Shown here piece after piece: positions 26,655 to 36,296 of a stretch of DNA of 39,070 bases. Origin of the DNA: Streptomyces sp. XM83C. Lineage in GTDB: Bacteria; Actinomycetota; Actinomycetes; Streptomycetales; Streptomycetaceae. The notes under the pieces are model-generated. The model saw only the letters and a list, made by a program, of their open reading frames with translations. It did not search any database and was not told the origin of the DNA. Numbering within the stretch: the first letter of the stretch is position 1; every line of letters begins with the position of its first letter. The stretch is taken from assembly GCF_023072675.1 (NCBI RefSeq), contig NZ_JALLGL010000021.1, positions 1 through 39,070 on the forward strand. Reading direction: 5' to 3'. Position numbers and translations under genes: made by a program.

Positions 26655-27788
26655 GTGGCCACGGACTACTACGCCGTACTCGGCGTGCGCCGCGACGCGT
26701 CGCAGGAAGAGATCAAGAAGGCCTTCCGGCGGCTCGCGCGCGAGCTGCACCCGGACGTCAACCCCGATCCGAAGACGCAGGAGCGGTTCAAGGAGATCAA
26801 CGCCGCCTACGAGGTGCTGTCGGACCCGCAGAAGAAGCAGGTCTACGACCTCGGCGGCGACCCCCTCTCCCAGTCCGGCGGCGGAGCGGGCGGCTTCGGG
26901 GCGGGCGGCTTCGGCAACTTCTCCGACATCATGGACGCCTTCTTCGGTACGGCGTCCCAGCGCGGCCCCAGGTCGCGTACGCGGCGCGGCCAGGACGCGA
27001 TGATCCGCATCGAGGTCGAGCTGGACGAGGCCGCCTTCGGCACCACCAAGGACATCCAGGTCGACACCGCGATCGTCTGCTCCACCTGCAACGGTGAGGG
27101 TGCCGCGCCCGGCACCTCCGCGCAGACCTGCGACATGTGCCGCGGTCGCGGAGAGGTGTCCCAGGTCACGCGGTCCTTCCTCGGCCAGGTCATGACCTCC
27201 CGGCCCTGCCCCCAGTGCCAGGGCTTCGGCACGGTCGTGCCCACGCCGTGCCCGGAGTGCGCCGGCGACGGCCGCGTCCGCTCGCGGCGCACACTCACCG
27301 TGAAGATCCCCGCCGGTGTCGACAACGGCACCCGCATCCAGCTCGCCGGGGAGGGCGAGGTCGGCCCCGGCGGCGGCCCCGCCGGCGACCTGTACGTCGA
27401 GATCCACGAGCTGCCGCACCCCGTCTTCCAGCGCCGCGGCGACGACCTGCACTGCACGGTCACCATCCCCATGACGGCGGCGGCCCTCGGCACCAAGGTG
27501 CCGCTGGAGACGCTGGACGGGATGGAGGAGGTCGACATCCGGCCCGGCACCCAGTCCGGCCAGTCGATCCCGCTGCACAACCGCGGCGTCACCCACCTGC
27601 GCGGCGGCGGACGCGGCGACCTCATCGTCCACGTCGAGGTGCAGACCCCGACCAAGCTCGACCCCGAGCAGGAACGCCTGCTGCGCGAGCTGGCCAAGCT
27701 GCGCGGCGAGGAACGCCCCCAGGGGCAGTTCCAGCCGGGGCAGCAGGGGCTGTTCTCGCGGCTGAAGGACGCGTTCAACGGGCGGTGA
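26655..27788 (+). CDS. dnaJ: Chaperone protein DnaJ (second copy type, hrcA-linked)
   Basis: This 377-residue type I J-protein stimulates DnaK ATPase activity and holds unfolded substrates. The J domain has ELHPDVNP with the HPD triad at 32-34. The Gly/Phe region (about 70-100) contains [15 protein letters not shown]. Four CxxCxGxG zinc motifs run from C142 to 206 ([32 protein letters not shown]), followed by the client-binding beta domains. The start is a GTG at 26655, immediately after the hrcA stop; translation is likely coupled, and AGTCG upstream gives no independent binding site. Streptomycetes usually have a second dnaJ in the dnaK operon; the hrcA-linked gene is commonly called dnaJ2. 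Confidence 0.95.
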   Translation: MATDYYAVLGVRRDASQEEIKKAFRRLARELHPDVNPDPKTQERFKEINAAYEVLSDPQKKQVYDLGGDPLSQSGGGAGGFGAGGFGNFSDIMDAFFGTASQRGPRSRTRRGQDAMIRIEVELDEAAFGTTKDIQVDTAIVCSTCNGEGAAPGTSAQTCDMCRGRGEVSQVTRSFLGQVMTSRPCPQCQGFGTVVPTPCPECAGDGRVRSRRTLTVKIPAGVDNGTRIQLAGEGEVGPGGGPAGDLYVEIHELPHPVFQRRGDDLHCTVTIPMTAAALGTKVPLETLDGMEEVDIRPGTQSGQSIPLHNRGVTHLRGGGRGDLIVHVEVQTPTKLDPEQERLLRELAKLRGEERPQGQFQPGQQGLFSRLKDAFNGR

Positions 27789-27888
27789 GCCTTTCGTACG
27801 GGCCGCCTTCCTGCCTTGGTGCGGGGGGCGGCCCGGCCCGTCTGGCTCCGGCCGGTGTCCTTCCCGGGCTTGCGGTGGCGGGGGTGGG

Positions 27889-28077
27889 ATTCGCCGGGCA
27901 GTGCGCCGGCGGGGCTCGAATCCTCGGCTCGTGCGGTGCCAGGGCTCGGATTCGCCGGGCTGCGCGGTGCCAGGGCTCGGATTCGCCGGGCTGCGCGGTG
28001 CCAGGGCTCGGATTCGCCGGGCTGCGCGGTGCCAGGGCTCGGATTCGCCGGGTTGTGCGGTGCCGGGGCTCGAATTC
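27889..28077. repeat. 31-bp tandem repeat, about six copies
   Basis: GGTGCC recurs at 27935, 27966, 27997, 28028 and 28059, always 31 bases apart, inside a unit that reads GGTGCCAGGGCTCGGATT then CGCCGGGCTGCGC. Two diverged copies precede them from about 27889 and the last is partial. Since 31 is not a multiple of three, no frame is kept. The 322-base gap between dnaJ and the next gene (27789-28110) consists mainly of this array; no hairpin terminator is evident. Confidence 0.9.
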
Positions 28078-28110
28078 GGACTTGTTCGGCGTACGTGACA
28101 CCATGCGCTC

Positions 28111-29334
28111 ATGTCCACCGCACTGACCGATCTACTGCACCACCCGATCGTGCAGGCCCCCATGGCGGGCGGCGTCTCCGTCCCCAAGCTCGCCGCCGCC
28201 GTGTGCGAGGCGGGCGGGCTCGGCTTCCTCGCCGCCGGGTACAAGACCGCCGACGGGATGTACCAGGAGATCAAGCAGCTGCGGAGCCTCACCTCCCGCC
28301 CCTTCGGCGTCAACCTCTTCCTCCCGCAGCCCGACCACGCCGAGTCCGGCGCCGTCGAGCTGTACGCCCAGCAACTCGCCGGTGAGGCCGCCTGGTACGA
28401 GACCGAACTGGGCGACCCGGAGACCGGACGCGACGACGGGTACGACGCCAAACTCGCCGTCCTGCTGGACAACCCCGTACCCGTCGTCTCCTTCCACTTC
28501 GGCGTCCCCGGCCAGGAGGCGCTGGAAGCGCTGCGGCGCATCGGCACGTACACCCTCGTCACCGCCACCACCCCCGAGGAGGCCCTCGCCGTGCAGCGCG
28601 CCGGGGCCGACGCGGTCATCGCGCAGGGCGTGGAGGCGGGCGGCCACCAGGGAACCCACCGCGACGACCCCGAGACCGACTGCGGCGGCGTCGGGCTGCT
28701 GGCGCTCGTCGCCCAGATCCGCGAGACCGTGACCATCCCCGTCGTCGCCGCCGGCGGCATCATGCGCGGCAGCCAGATCGCCGCCGTGCTCGCCGCCGGC
28801 GCGTCCGCCGCGCAGCTCGGCACCGCCTTCCTCGCCACGCCCGAATCCGGGGCCCACGCCGTGCACAAACAGGCACTCGTCGACCCGCTGTTCGTGCGGA
28901 CCGAGCTGACACGGGCGTTCTCCGGGCGGCCCGCCCGAGGGCTCGTCAACCGGTTCATGCGCGAGCACGGGCCGTACGCGCCCGCCGCCTACCCCGAGGT
29001 CCACCACCTCACCTCACCCCTGCGCAAGGCCGCAGCCAAGGCGGGCGACCCGCAGGGGATGGCCCTGTGGGCCGGGCAGGGCCACCGGCTGGCGCGCCCG
29101 CTGCCCGCCGGGCGGCTCGTCCATGTGCTGGTGGAGGAGCTGGAGGCGGCGCGGACAGCGTTGTCGGGCGGGGGTGCGGTCGGGACGGGGGGTCCCGGTG
29201 ACGCCGGGTACGGGGTCGAAGGGGATGGCACGTACGGGACCGAGGGCGACGCCGGGTACGGGGCCGAGGGTGATGCCGGGTTCGGGTTCGGGCCCGATGC
29301 CGGGTTCGGGCCGGATGGCGGAGGAGTGCGATGA
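28111..29334 (+). CDS. Nitronate monooxygenase (NPD-like, FMN-dependent)
   Basis: The protein has 407 residues and a TIM-barrel like 2-nitropropane dioxygenase. PIVQAPMAGGVSVPKLAAAV (residues 13-32) and GLGFLAAGY form the first strand and FMN site. FGVNLFLP and AVIAQGVEAGGHQGTHR (with the conserved H) lie near the active site. PVVAAGGIMRGSQIAAVLAAGA binds the phosphate, and LGTAFLATPES follows. Known members oxidise alkyl nitronates. From about residue 350 a repetitive Gly/Asp/Tyr/Phe-rich tail (GDAGYG, GDAGFG units) is added, which is not part of the enzyme and looks disordered. The ATG at 28111 begins the conserved part. The stop overlaps the rsmE ATG by four bases (ATGA), indicating coupled translation. 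Confidence 0.9.
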   Translation: MSTALTDLLHHPIVQAPMAGGVSVPKLAAAVCEAGGLGFLAAGYKTADGMYQEIKQLRSLTSRPFGVNLFLPQPDHAESGAVELYAQQLAGEAAWYETELGDPETGRDDGYDAKLAVLLDNPVPVVSFHFGVPGQEALEALRRIGTYTLVTATTPEEALAVQRAGADAVIAQGVEAGGHQGTHRDDPETDCGGVGLLALVAQIRETVTIPVVAAGGIMRGSQIAAVLAAGASAAQLGTAFLATPESGAHAVHKQALVDPLFVRTELTRAFSGRPARGLVNRFMREHGPYAPAAYPEVHHLTSPLRKAAAKAGDPQGMALWAGQGHRLARPLPAGRLVHVLVEELEAARTALSGGGAVGTGGPGDAGYGVEGDGTYGTEGDAGYGAEGDAGFGFGPDAGFGPDGGGVR

Positions 29335-30071
29335 CCGCGCCTGTGTTCGTTGTCGAGACGCTGCCCGACGGGGCCGGGCACGGATTCGTGCTCGACGGGC
29401 CCGAGGGGCGGCACGCCGTGTCCGTCAAACGGCTCCGCGTCGGAGAGACCGTCGTCCTCACCGACGGGGCCGGACGATGGGCCGAGGGTGCCGTCGCCGC
29501 CGTCGAGGGCAAGGACCGGCTCGTCGTGGACCTGGACGGTGTACGGGAGGAACCCGAGGAGAACCCCAGGATCACCGTCGTACAGGCCCTCCCCAAAGGC
29601 GACCGCGGCGAACTCGCCGTCGAGACCATGACCGAGGTCGGCGTCGACGCCATCGTCCCGTGGGCCGCGTCGCGCTGCATCACCCAGTGGAAAGGCGAAC
29701 GCGGACTGAAGGCCCTCGGCAAGTGGCGGGCCACCGCCCGCGAGGCCGGCAAACAGTCCCGGCGTGTGCGGTTCCCCGACGTCGCGGACGCGGCGAGCAC
29801 CCGGCAGGTTGCCGCACTTCTCGCCAAGGCGGACTTCGCGGCCGTCCTGCACGAGAGCGGTGACCGGCCGCTGGCCGCCGCCGAGTTGCCCCCGCGGGGC
29901 GACATCGTGCTCGTCGTCGGACCCGAGGGCGGGGTGTCGCCCGAGGAACTCGCCGCGTTCGAGGAGGCCGGCGCGGTCGCCTACCGGCTCGGTCGTACAG
30001 TGCTGCGTACATCGACCGCCGGTACGGCCGCAGCCGCGCTGCTGCTGGGGCGTACCGGGCGCTGGTCCTGA
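29331..30071 (+). CDS. rsmE: 16S rRNA m3U1498 methyltransferase RsmE
   Basis: This 246-residue SPOUT-class enzyme methylates N3 of U1498 in 16S rRNA using SAM. The N-terminal PUA-like part (HAVSVKRLRVGETVVLTDG, about 28-46) binds RNA. The conserved ALPKGDRGELAVETMTEVG (about 86-104) and ARCITQW-like stretch (SRCITQW, 113-119) follow. The knotted C-terminus has VVGPEGGVSPEEL (about 195-207) and the LGRTVLRTSTAGTAA loop, both diagnostic. The ATG overlaps the stop of the nitronate monooxygenase gene, so it is expressed from the same transcript. It is followed by the VOC gene after a 21-base gap. Confidence 0.94.
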   Translation: MTAPVFVVETLPDGAGHGFVLDGPEGRHAVSVKRLRVGETVVLTDGAGRWAEGAVAAVEGKDRLVVDLDGVREEPEENPRITVVQALPKGDRGELAVETMTEVGVDAIVPWAASRCITQWKGERGLKALGKWRATAREAGKQSRRVRFPDVADAASTRQVAALLAKADFAAVLHESGDRPLAAAELPPRGDIVLVVGPEGGVSPEELAAFEEAGAVAYRLGRTVLRTSTAGTAAAALLLGRTGRWS

Positions 30072-30092
30072 ACCCGACGGGGAGTGAGTGCT

Positions 30093-30485
30093 GTGGAACT
30101 TGCCCAAGTGCGGCTGCTGGTCAGCGACTTCGCCGCGTGTTACCGCTTCTACGGTGAGGTGCTCGGGTTGAAGCCGCAGTCCGGGGCGAGCGAAGGACCC
30201 TACGAGAAGTTCAGCCCCGCGGTGGGCTCCGCCGGGATCGCACTACAGGACCGGGCGATGATGGCGTCCGTCCTGGACGAGCTGGGGGACGCGGCGACGG
30301 GGCATCGGTCGCTGGTGGTGCTCCGGGTGGACGACCTCGACGCGTACTGCGCGGAGATCACCGCGCGCGGCGCTGTACTGGCACACGGCCCGGCCCCCAT
30401 GACCGACCGTATGCGAGTCGCCCACCTCAAGGACCCCGAGGGCAACCTGGTGGAACTTCAGGAGTGGCTGCTGCTGCGGGGGTGA
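30093..30485 (+). CDS. VOC-family (glyoxalase/bleomycin-resistance fold) protein
   Basis: The protein has about 130 residues, two beta-alpha-beta-beta-beta modules of the vicinal oxygen chelate superfamily. ELAQVRLLVSDFAACYRFYGEVLGL starts the first module (shortened here to VRLLVSDFAACYRF) and VDDLDAYCAEITARGA the second. DPEGNLVELQEW at the end carries the conserved glutamate. The usual first metal histidine is absent, so metal use is doubtful. The GTG at 30093 was chosen because GGGGAG (30079-30084) lies eight bases upstream; the GTG at 30084 overlaps that sequence. Function (drug binding, dioxygenase or isomerase) cannot be told. It may be co-transcribed with rsmE. Confidence 0.82.
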   Translation: MELAQVRLLVSDFAACYRFYGEVLGLKPQSGASEGPYEKFSPAVGSAGIALQDRAMMASVLDELGDAATGHRSLVVLRVDDLDAYCAEITARGAVLAHGPAPMTDRMRVAHLKDPEGNLVELQEWLLLRG

Positions 30486-30685
30486 CGGGGGAGGACCGGG
30501 GCCGGCTCTGTCGCGCATTCCCCGAGCCCCTCGGGGGCGTCGGTGCGAGGGCGGCCCGTACGGAAACCTCCCGGACCGCGGTCACATCGACGCCCGTATC
30601 CGTCCCACCCACCCCCCTCATCCTTTCGGGCCCTTGGCTGTTTGCGGGCTGGTGGTTGTGGGGGTGGGGTGGCAGGCTGGCGTGT

Positions 30686-31225
30686 ATGGGGGTTGTCAGG
30701 CGGATACGGCGCAGGCCGGCTCTGGCCGGCTTGGTGGGGCTCGTTGCTGTGGGGGTCGGTGGGGTCGTCGCGTGTGATCCGGCGGGTGGGCTCAGTGCCG
30801 CTGCCGTGGCGTACACGACCGATCAGACCGCCACCGCGGAGCTGGAGCGGCGTGACACCGGTGTGCAGTGGCTCAACTGCACCGGGACGTACGGCAGCGG
30901 GCAGGGCGTCACGCCCTCCGCGGGTGAGCAGTCCGTCGCCACCGTCGACTGCACCGGCAGGACCGAGGACGGCAGGGACATCAGCGTCAAAGGGCGGGTG
31001 ACGAAAGCCGTTTCGGGGTCGTGCGTGCGCGGGGACCTCGTTGCTCGCGTCGGTGGCAAGCAGGTGTTCCGCGTCAGTGGGCTCGGGACGTGCGAGGGGA
31101 CGCCCTCGCCGGTGCGGCCCCCGGACAGCGGCTCGCAGCCCGGTCGGCCGACCGTCACCGTGACCGTCACCCGTACCGTCTGGTGCGAGGTCGAACCGCA
31201 CTGCCGCCCCGTAGAGGGCAAGTGA
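30686..31225 (+). CDS. Putative secreted lipoprotein of unknown function
   Basis: The 179-residue protein starts with a basic n-region (MGVVRRIRRRPALAG), then a hydrophobic stretch and a lipobox VVAC with the modified cysteine at residue 30. This signals export, lipid attachment and exposure on the outer face of the membrane. The mature part has four or more cysteines (WLNCTG, VDCTG, GSCVRGD, GTC) in a pattern like DUF4333-type domains, and ends with a Thr/Val repeat (TVTVTVTRTV) and a Cys-containing tail. The ATG at 30686 follows a GGCAGG by about 9 bases. The 200-base gap upstream holds nothing I recognise. It is followed by the protease gene after 46 bases. Confidence 0.7.
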   Translation: MGVVRRIRRRPALAGLVGLVAVGVGGVVACDPAGGLSAAAVAYTTDQTATAELERRDTGVQWLNCTGTYGSGQGVTPSAGEQSVATVDCTGRTEDGRDISVKGRVTKAVSGSCVRGDLVARVGGKQVFRVSGLGTCEGTPSPVRPPDSGSQPGRPTVTVTVTRTVWCEVEPHCRPVEGK

Positions 31226-31271
31226 TCGGAATTCACTGTGCAGGGGCGCCCGTGCTGCTTAGGGTGATCGT

Positions 31272-34200
31272 GTGACACAGTCGCCCGCGTCCTACCTCCG
31301 GTTCCCGCATCTGCACGACGAGTTGGTGACCTTCACCGCCGAGGACGACGTCTGGCTGGCGCCCGTCGACGGCGGCCGTGCCTGGCGGGTCAGCGCCGAC
31401 AACGTGGCCGTGACCCTGCCGCGTATCTCGCCCGACGGCACCACCCTCGCCTGGACGTCCACCCGCGACGGCGCCCCCGAGGTGCACATCGCGCCCGTCG
31501 ACGGGGGGCCCGCCAAGCGGCTCACCCACTGGGGGAGTTGGCGGACCCAGGTGCGCGGGTGGACGCCCGACGGGCGGGTGCTCGCCTTGACCACGTACGG
31601 GCAGACCAGTCTGCGCCGCACCTGGGCGCACGCCGTGCCGCTCGACGGCGGGCCCGCCGAGCGGCTGCCGTACGGCCCGGTCGGGCATGTCGCGTACGGC
31701 CCGCACACCGTGCTGCTGTCCGCGGGCGGACGCGACGCCGCCCACTGGAAGCGCTACCGGGGCGGCACCGCGGGCAAGCTGTGGATCGACCCGGACGGCG
31801 ACGGCGAGTTCGTACGGCTGCACGAGGAGCTGGACGGGAACATCGAGTACCCGGCGTGGGTCGGCGACCGTATCGCGTTCCTGTCGGACCACGAGGGCAC
31901 CGGCGCTCTGTACTCGTCCCTCGCCGACGGCTCCGACCTGCGGCGGCACACCCCGCTCGACGGGTTCTACGCGCGGCAGGCCTCCTCCGACGGGCGGCGC
32001 GTCGTCTACATGGCCGCCGGCGAGCTGTGGATCCTCGACGACCTGGACGGCGCCGAGCCCCGCCCGCTGGACATCCGGCTCGGCGGGCCGCGCGTCGACC
32101 AGCAGCCGTACCCGGTGAACGCGGCGCGCTGGTTCAGCTCCGCCAGCCCCGATCACACCGCGCGCGGCAGCGCCGTCTGCGTGCGCGGCGGCGTCCACTG
32201 GGTCACCCACCGCTCCGGTCCCGCCCGCGCGCTCGCCGCCGAGCCGGGCGTACGGGCGCGCCGTCCCCGGGCGTTCCGGGCCGACGGCGAGGACTGGGTG
32301 GTGTGGGTCACCGACGCCGAGGGAGACGACGCGCTGGAGTTCGCCCCGGCCGGCGGGCTCGCGCCGGGTGCCGTCCCGAGGAGGCTCGCCGCGGGCCGGC
32401 TCGGCCGGGTCCTCGACCTGGCCGTGGCACCCGACGGCAGCCGTGTCGCCGTCGCCAGTCATGACGGGCGGGTGCTGCTCGTGGAGCGGGAGAGCGGCGA
32501 GGTCCGCGAGATCGACCGCAGCGAGGACGGCGATGTCTCCGGGCTGACCTTCTCCCCTGACTCGGTGTGGCTCGCCTGGGCCCACCCCGGGCCGCGCCCG
32601 CTCAGCCAGCTGAAACTCGCCAACACCACCGACCTGTCGGTCACCGAGGCGACCCCGCTGCGCTTCCAGGACTACGCGCCCGCCTTCACCCTCGACGGCA
32701 AGCATCTCGTCTTCCTGTCGTCCCGGTCCTTCGACCCCGTCTACGACGAGCATGTCTTCGATCTCGCGTTCGTGGAGTCCTCGCGGCCCTATCTGATCCC
32801 GCTGGCCGCCACCACCCCGTCCCCGTTCGGGCCGCAGCGACACGGCCGCCCCTTCGAGACGCCGGACAAGGACGAGACCCCGGAGGGCGAGAGCGGCCCC
32901 GCCACCCGTATCGACCTCGACGGGCTCGCCGACCGCATCGTGCCGTTCCCCGTCGAGGCCGCCCGCTACTCCAACCTGCGTGCCGCCAAGGACGGCGTGC
33001 TGTGGCTGCGCCACCCCGTGCGGGGCGTCCTCGGCGCCAACCGCGCCACCCCCGACGACCCCGACCCGAAGACCGAGCTGGAGCGCTACGACCTCGCCCA
33101 GCAGCGTCTCGAGCATCTCGCCGCCGACGCCGACCACTTCGAGGTCAGCGGCGACGGCAAACGGCTGCTGCTGTGGGCCGACGGCCGGCTCAGGGTCGTC
33201 CCCAGCGACCGCCGCGCCTCCGGCGACGACGACAGCGACAACAACGTCAACGTCGACCTGTCCCGCGTCCGTCAGCTCCTCGACCCCGCCGCCGAGTGGC
33301 GCCAGATGTACGAGGAGACCGGGCGGATCATGCGGGACAACTTCTGGCGCGCCGACATGGGCGGCGTCGACTGGGACGCCGTCCTCGACCGCTACCGGCC
33401 CGTGCTGGACCGGATCGCCACCCACGACGACCTCGTCGACCTGCTGTGGGAGGTGCAGGGCGAGCTGGGCACCTCCCACGCCTACGTCCTGCCGCACGGC
33501 AGCGCCGGCCACGGCCCCCGCCAGGGACTCCTCGGCGCGGACCTCTCCCGCCACGAGGACGGCCAGTGGCGCATCGACCGCGTCCTGCCCGCCGAGACCT
33601 CCGACCCCGAGGCCCGCTCCCCGCTCGCCGCGCCCGGCGTCGCCGTACGGCCCGGGGACGCGATCGTCGCCGTCAACGGCCGTCCCGTCGACCCCGTCAC
33701 CGGGCCGGGACCGCTGCTCGTCGGCACCGCCGGCAAGCCGGTCGAGCTGACCGTGTCACCGGCGGGCGGCGGCGACGTACGGCACGCCGTCGTCGTACCC
33801 CTCGCCGACGAGGAACCCCTGCGCTACCACGCGTGGGTCGCCGACCGGCGGGCGTACGTGCATGAGAAGTCCGGCGGGCGGCTCGGCTATCTGCACGTCC
33901 CCGACATGCAGGCCCCCGGCTGGGCGCAGATCCACCGCGACCTGCGTGTGGAGGTCGCCAAGGAGGGTCTCGTCGTCGACGTCCGGGAGAACCGCGGCGG
34001 GCACACCTCGCAGCTCGTCATCGAGAAACTGGCCCGCCGGATCGTCGGCTGGGACGTGCCGCGCGGCATGCGGCCCTTCAGCTACCCGCAGGACGCGCCG
34101 CGCGGGCCCGTCGTCGCCGTGGCCGACGAGTTCTCCGGCTCCGACGGCGACATCGTCAACGCCGCGATCAAGGCGCTCGACCTCGGGCCGGTCGTCGGCA

Positions 34201-34472
34201 CCCGCACATGGGGCGGCGTCATCGGCATCGACAGCCGCTACCGGCTCGTCGACGGCACCCTCGTCACCCAGCCCAAGTACGCCATCTGGCTGGAGGGCGT
34301 CGAATGGGGCGTGGAGAACCACGGCGTCGACCCGGACGTGGAGGTCGTACAGCGGCCCCAGGACTACGCCGCCGGACGTGACGCGCAGCTCGACGAGGCC
34401 GTACGGATCGCCCTGGAGGCGCTGGAGCGGACCCCGGCGAAGACCCCGCCCGAGCCGCCCGCCCTGCCCTGA
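31272..34472 (+). CDS. Tricorn-like S41-family protease
   Basis: This 1066-residue protein has two N-terminal beta-propeller regions (about 1-650) with WD40/PD40-like repeats ([42 protein letters not shown]), a core domain, a PDZ-like domain (about 765-860) and the S41 catalytic domain. Residues match the tricorn protease tetrad: GTSHAYV gives S735-H736, GSDGD gives S957, and the acidic residues of [12 protein letters not shown] are present. In archaea tricorn trims peptides from the proteasome; in streptomycetes the role is less clear, likely cytoplasmic peptide turnover, as no signal peptide is seen. The GTG start at 31272 follows AGGGTG by five bases. The gene is alone on the plus strand, with the HIT gene 69 bases downstream. 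Confidence 0.93.
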   Translation: MTQSPASYLRFPHLHDELVTFTAEDDVWLAPVDGGRAWRVSADNVAVTLPRISPDGTTLAWTSTRDGAPEVHIAPVDGGPAKRLTHWGSWRTQVRGWTPDGRVLALTTYGQTSLRRTWAHAVPLDGGPAERLPYGPVGHVAYGPHTVLLSAGGRDAAHWKRYRGGTAGKLWIDPDGDGEFVRLHEELDGNIEYPAWVGDRIAFLSDHEGTGALYSSLADGSDLRRHTPLDGFYARQASSDGRRVVYMAAGELWILDDLDGAEPRPLDIRLGGPRVDQQPYPVNAARWFSSASPDHTARGSAVCVRGGVHWVTHRSGPARALAAEPGVRARRPRAFRADGEDWVVWVTDAEGDDALEFAPAGGLAPGAVPRRLAAGRLGRVLDLAVAPDGSRVAVASHDGRVLLVERESGEVREIDRSEDGDVSGLTFSPDSVWLAWAHPGPRPLSQLKLANTTDLSVTEATPLRFQDYAPAFTLDGKHLVFLSSRSFDPVYDEHVFDLAFVESSRPYLIPLAATTPSPFGPQRHGRPFETPDKDETPEGESGPATRIDLDGLADRIVPFPVEAARYSNLRAAKDGVLWLRHPVRGVLGANRATPDDPDPKTELERYDLAQQRLEHLAADADHFEVSGDGKRLLLWADGRLRVVPSDRRASGDDDSDNNVNVDLSRVRQLLDPAAEWRQMYEETGRIMRDNFWRADMGGVDWDAVLDRYRPVLDRIATHDDLVDLLWEVQGELGTSHAYVLPHGSAGHGPRQGLLGADLSRHEDGQWRIDRVLPAETSDPEARSPLAAPGVAVRPGDAIVAVNGRPVDPVTGPGPLLVGTAGKPVELTVSPAGGGDVRHAVVVPLADEEPLRYHAWVADRRAYVHEKSGGRLGYLHVPDMQAPGWAQIHRDLRVEVAKEGLVVDVRENRGGHTSQLVIEKLARRIVGWDVPRGMRPFSYPQDAPRGPVVAVADEFSGSDGDIVNAAIKALDLGPVVGTRTWGGVIGIDSRYRLVDGTLVTQPKYAIWLEGVEWGVENHGVDPDVEVVQRPQDYAAGRDAQLDEAVRIALEALERTPAKTPPEPPALP

Positions 34473-34541
34473 CCGTACGAGGGGCGCCGCGGCGGTCGCT
34501 ACGATGCCCTCAGAGATCATCCCTGTCGCAAGGAGGCACCG

Positions 34542-34895
34542 ATGGCCGGCGAGCCACAGGACGACTGCCTGTTCTGCAAGATCGTCGCGGGCAGCATCCC
34601 GGCGACGATCGTGCGCGAGACGGAGACCACGGTCGCCTTCCGGGACATCAACCCGCAGGCGCCCACCCACGTCCTGGTGATTCCCAAGGCGCATCACAAG
34701 GACGCCGCCGCCCTCGCCGCCGCCGCGCCCGAACTCGCCGCCGACGTGCTGCGCGAGACGCAGGCCGTCGCCGACGAGGAGAAGCTGGAGAGCTACCGCA
34801 TCGTCTTCAACACCGGCAGCGGCGCCGGCCAGACCGTGTGGCACGCGCACGCGCACGTCCTCGGCGGGCGCGGCCTGAACTGGCCCCCCGGGTAG
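34542..34895 (+). CDS. HIT-family (histidine triad) nucleotide-binding protein
   Basis: The 117-residue protein has the family N-terminus [15 protein letters not shown], the strand [18 protein letters not shown] and the triad [11 protein letters not shown] near the C-terminus, where the second and third histidines lie in HxHxHxx form. HIT hydrolases cleave or bind nucleoside phosphoramidates and related compounds. The ATG at 34542 follows an AGGAGG by six bases. It forms a short operon with the RNase Z-like gene, which begins five bases after its stop. Confidence 0.94.
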   Translation: MAGEPQDDCLFCKIVAGSIPATIVRETETTVAFRDINPQAPTHVLVIPKAHHKDAAALAAAAPELAADVLRETQAVADEEKLESYRIVFNTGSGAGQTVWHAHAHVLGGRGLNWPPG

Positions 34896-34900
34896 GCGCC

Positions 34901-35806
34901 GTGTCCGTCCGTGAACTCGTCGTCCTCGGCACCGCCAGCCAGGTCCCCACCCGGCACCGCAACCACAACGGCTATCTGCTGCGCTGGGACGGCGAGGGCA
35001 TCCTGTTCGACCCCGGTGAGGGCACGCAGCGGCAGATGCTGCGCGCCGGGGTCGCCGCCCACGACATCCACCGGATCTGCGTCACGCACTTCCACGGGGA
35101 CCACTCGCTGGGCCTCGCCGGGGTGGTGCAGCGCATCAACCTGGACAAGGTGCCGCACCCGGTCACCGCGCACTATCCGCGCTCCGGGCAGCGGTTCTTC
35201 GACCGGCTGCGGTACGCGACCGCGTACCGCGAGACCGTCGACATCGCCGAGGAGCCGGTGGACGCCGACGGGGTTCTCGCCGACACCGGCGCCTACACGC
35301 TGACCGCGCACCGGCTGTCCCATCCTGTCGAGTCGTACGGATACCGGCTCACCGAGCCCGACGGCCGCCGTATGCTGCCCGACCGGCTTGCCGCGCACGG
35401 CATCAAGGGCCCGGACGTCGGCCGTCTCCAGCGCGAGGGCCGGCTGGGCGATGTCACGCTGGAGGACGTGAGCGAGACACGGCGCGGGCAGCGGTTCGCG
35501 TTCGTCATGGACACCCGGCTCTGCGACGGTGTGCACACCCTGGCCGAGGGCTGCGACATGCTCGTCATCGAGTCCACGTTCCTCGGCGAGGACATCGCCC
35601 TCGCCGAGGAGTTCGGGCATCTGACGGCCGGCCAGGCGGCGACCGTGGCACGGGACGCGGGTGTACGGCACCTGGTGCTGACCCACTTCAGCCAGCGCTA
35701 CAGCGACCCCGACGAGTTCGAACGGCAGGCCCGCGCGGCCGGCTTCGAGGGCGAGCTGACCGTGGCGAAGGACTTGCAGCGGGTGCCCATGCCGAAGCGG
35801 CGGTAG
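34901..35806 (+). CDS. RNase Z-like MBL-fold nuclease
   Basis: This 301-residue protein has the zinc-dependent beta-lactamase fold of tRNase [14 protein letters not shown] carries HxHxDH, and the substrate-side elements [13 protein letters not shown] and ERFDxx-like stretches follow. [11 protein letters not shown] supplies the aspartate, and [10 protein letters not shown] the last histidine. Known family members remove the 3' trailer of tRNA precursors. The GTG at 34901 was chosen because [18 protein letters not shown] begins the domain; the frame is open upstream but overlaps the HIT gene. The HIT-to-RNase Z gap is 5 bases, so they are translated together. A degraded transporter gene follows on the minus strand. 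Confidence 0.9.
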   Translation: MSVRELVVLGTASQVPTRHRNHNGYLLRWDGEGILFDPGEGTQRQMLRAGVAAHDIHRICVTHFHGDHSLGLAGVVQRINLDKVPHPVTAHYPRSGQRFFDRLRYATAYRETVDIAEEPVDADGVLADTGAYTLTAHRLSHPVESYGYRLTEPDGRRMLPDRLAAHGIKGPDVGRLQREGRLGDVTLEDVSETRRGQRFAFVMDTRLCDGVHTLAEGCDMLVIESTFLGEDIALAEEFGHLTAGQAATVARDAGVRHLVLTHFSQRYSDPDEFERQARAAGFEGELTVAKDLQRVPMPKRR

Positions 35807-35838
35807 CGGCCCGGCGGCTGGGCGTCGCGGTCGTGGTC

Positions 35839-36296
35839 TCAGGCCGCCGTCGTGTGCGCTGCCGGGGTCTCCGCCCGCTGCACGGGGTGGTCCGGGAGCC
35901 CAGGGCAATCTCCTGCACCTCCACCGTCTGCCGTGCGCCCGCCGTGCCGCGTACGGCGACCGGGGCGAGCGGCACCGCGACGAGCAGCAGGCCCGCCGCG
36001 AGGACCGCGCCCATCACGGCACAACCGGCGTGAGCGGACAGCAGGCTGCCCGTCAGAGGGCCACGCCGCCGTCCCCAGGGACGAGGCGGAACCCGCGAGC
36101 ACCGCCCAGCGGCCCCGGGTGTCGAGTGAGCGGCGAGACCGATCAGATACGACAGCACGATCGGGTAGCACAGGTTCCGGGCGATCTCGCCGACCGCGAA
36201 GGACGGCAGATCCACGGCGGACGCGCTCAGGGCGACGCAGCCCGCGATGAGGGCGGTGCCCGCGCCGATCGGCGCGCACGGCGCTTTCCCGGGCCG
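35839..36296 (-). pseudogene. MFS-type transporter remnant, N-terminally missing and frameshifted
   Basis: The 490-base gap 35807-36296 holds a minus-strand membrane-protein remnant. From the right end one frame reads GAGTALIAGCVALSAS, then LPSFAVGEIARNLCYP and LSYLIGLAA. A second frame takes over near 36121-36135 with LDTRGRWAVLAGSASSLGTAA. The first frame resumes near 36050-36062 with TGSLLSAHAGCAVMGAV and LAAGLLLVAVPLAP. Put together these resemble the last transmembrane helices of a major facilitator transporter (RGRW, then GxxxxxG in the last third). The first two-thirds of the gene is missing, and the iclR end abuts it at 36297. Two frame changes with a net return of frame suggest two indels. 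Its position beside glucarate catabolic genes suggests a lost uptake system, which is an inference only. Confidence 0.6.

Noticed and set aside
27889-28077. 31-bp array as a CRISPR
   Set aside because: Units follow each other directly, with no unique spacers of constant length and no cas genes near.
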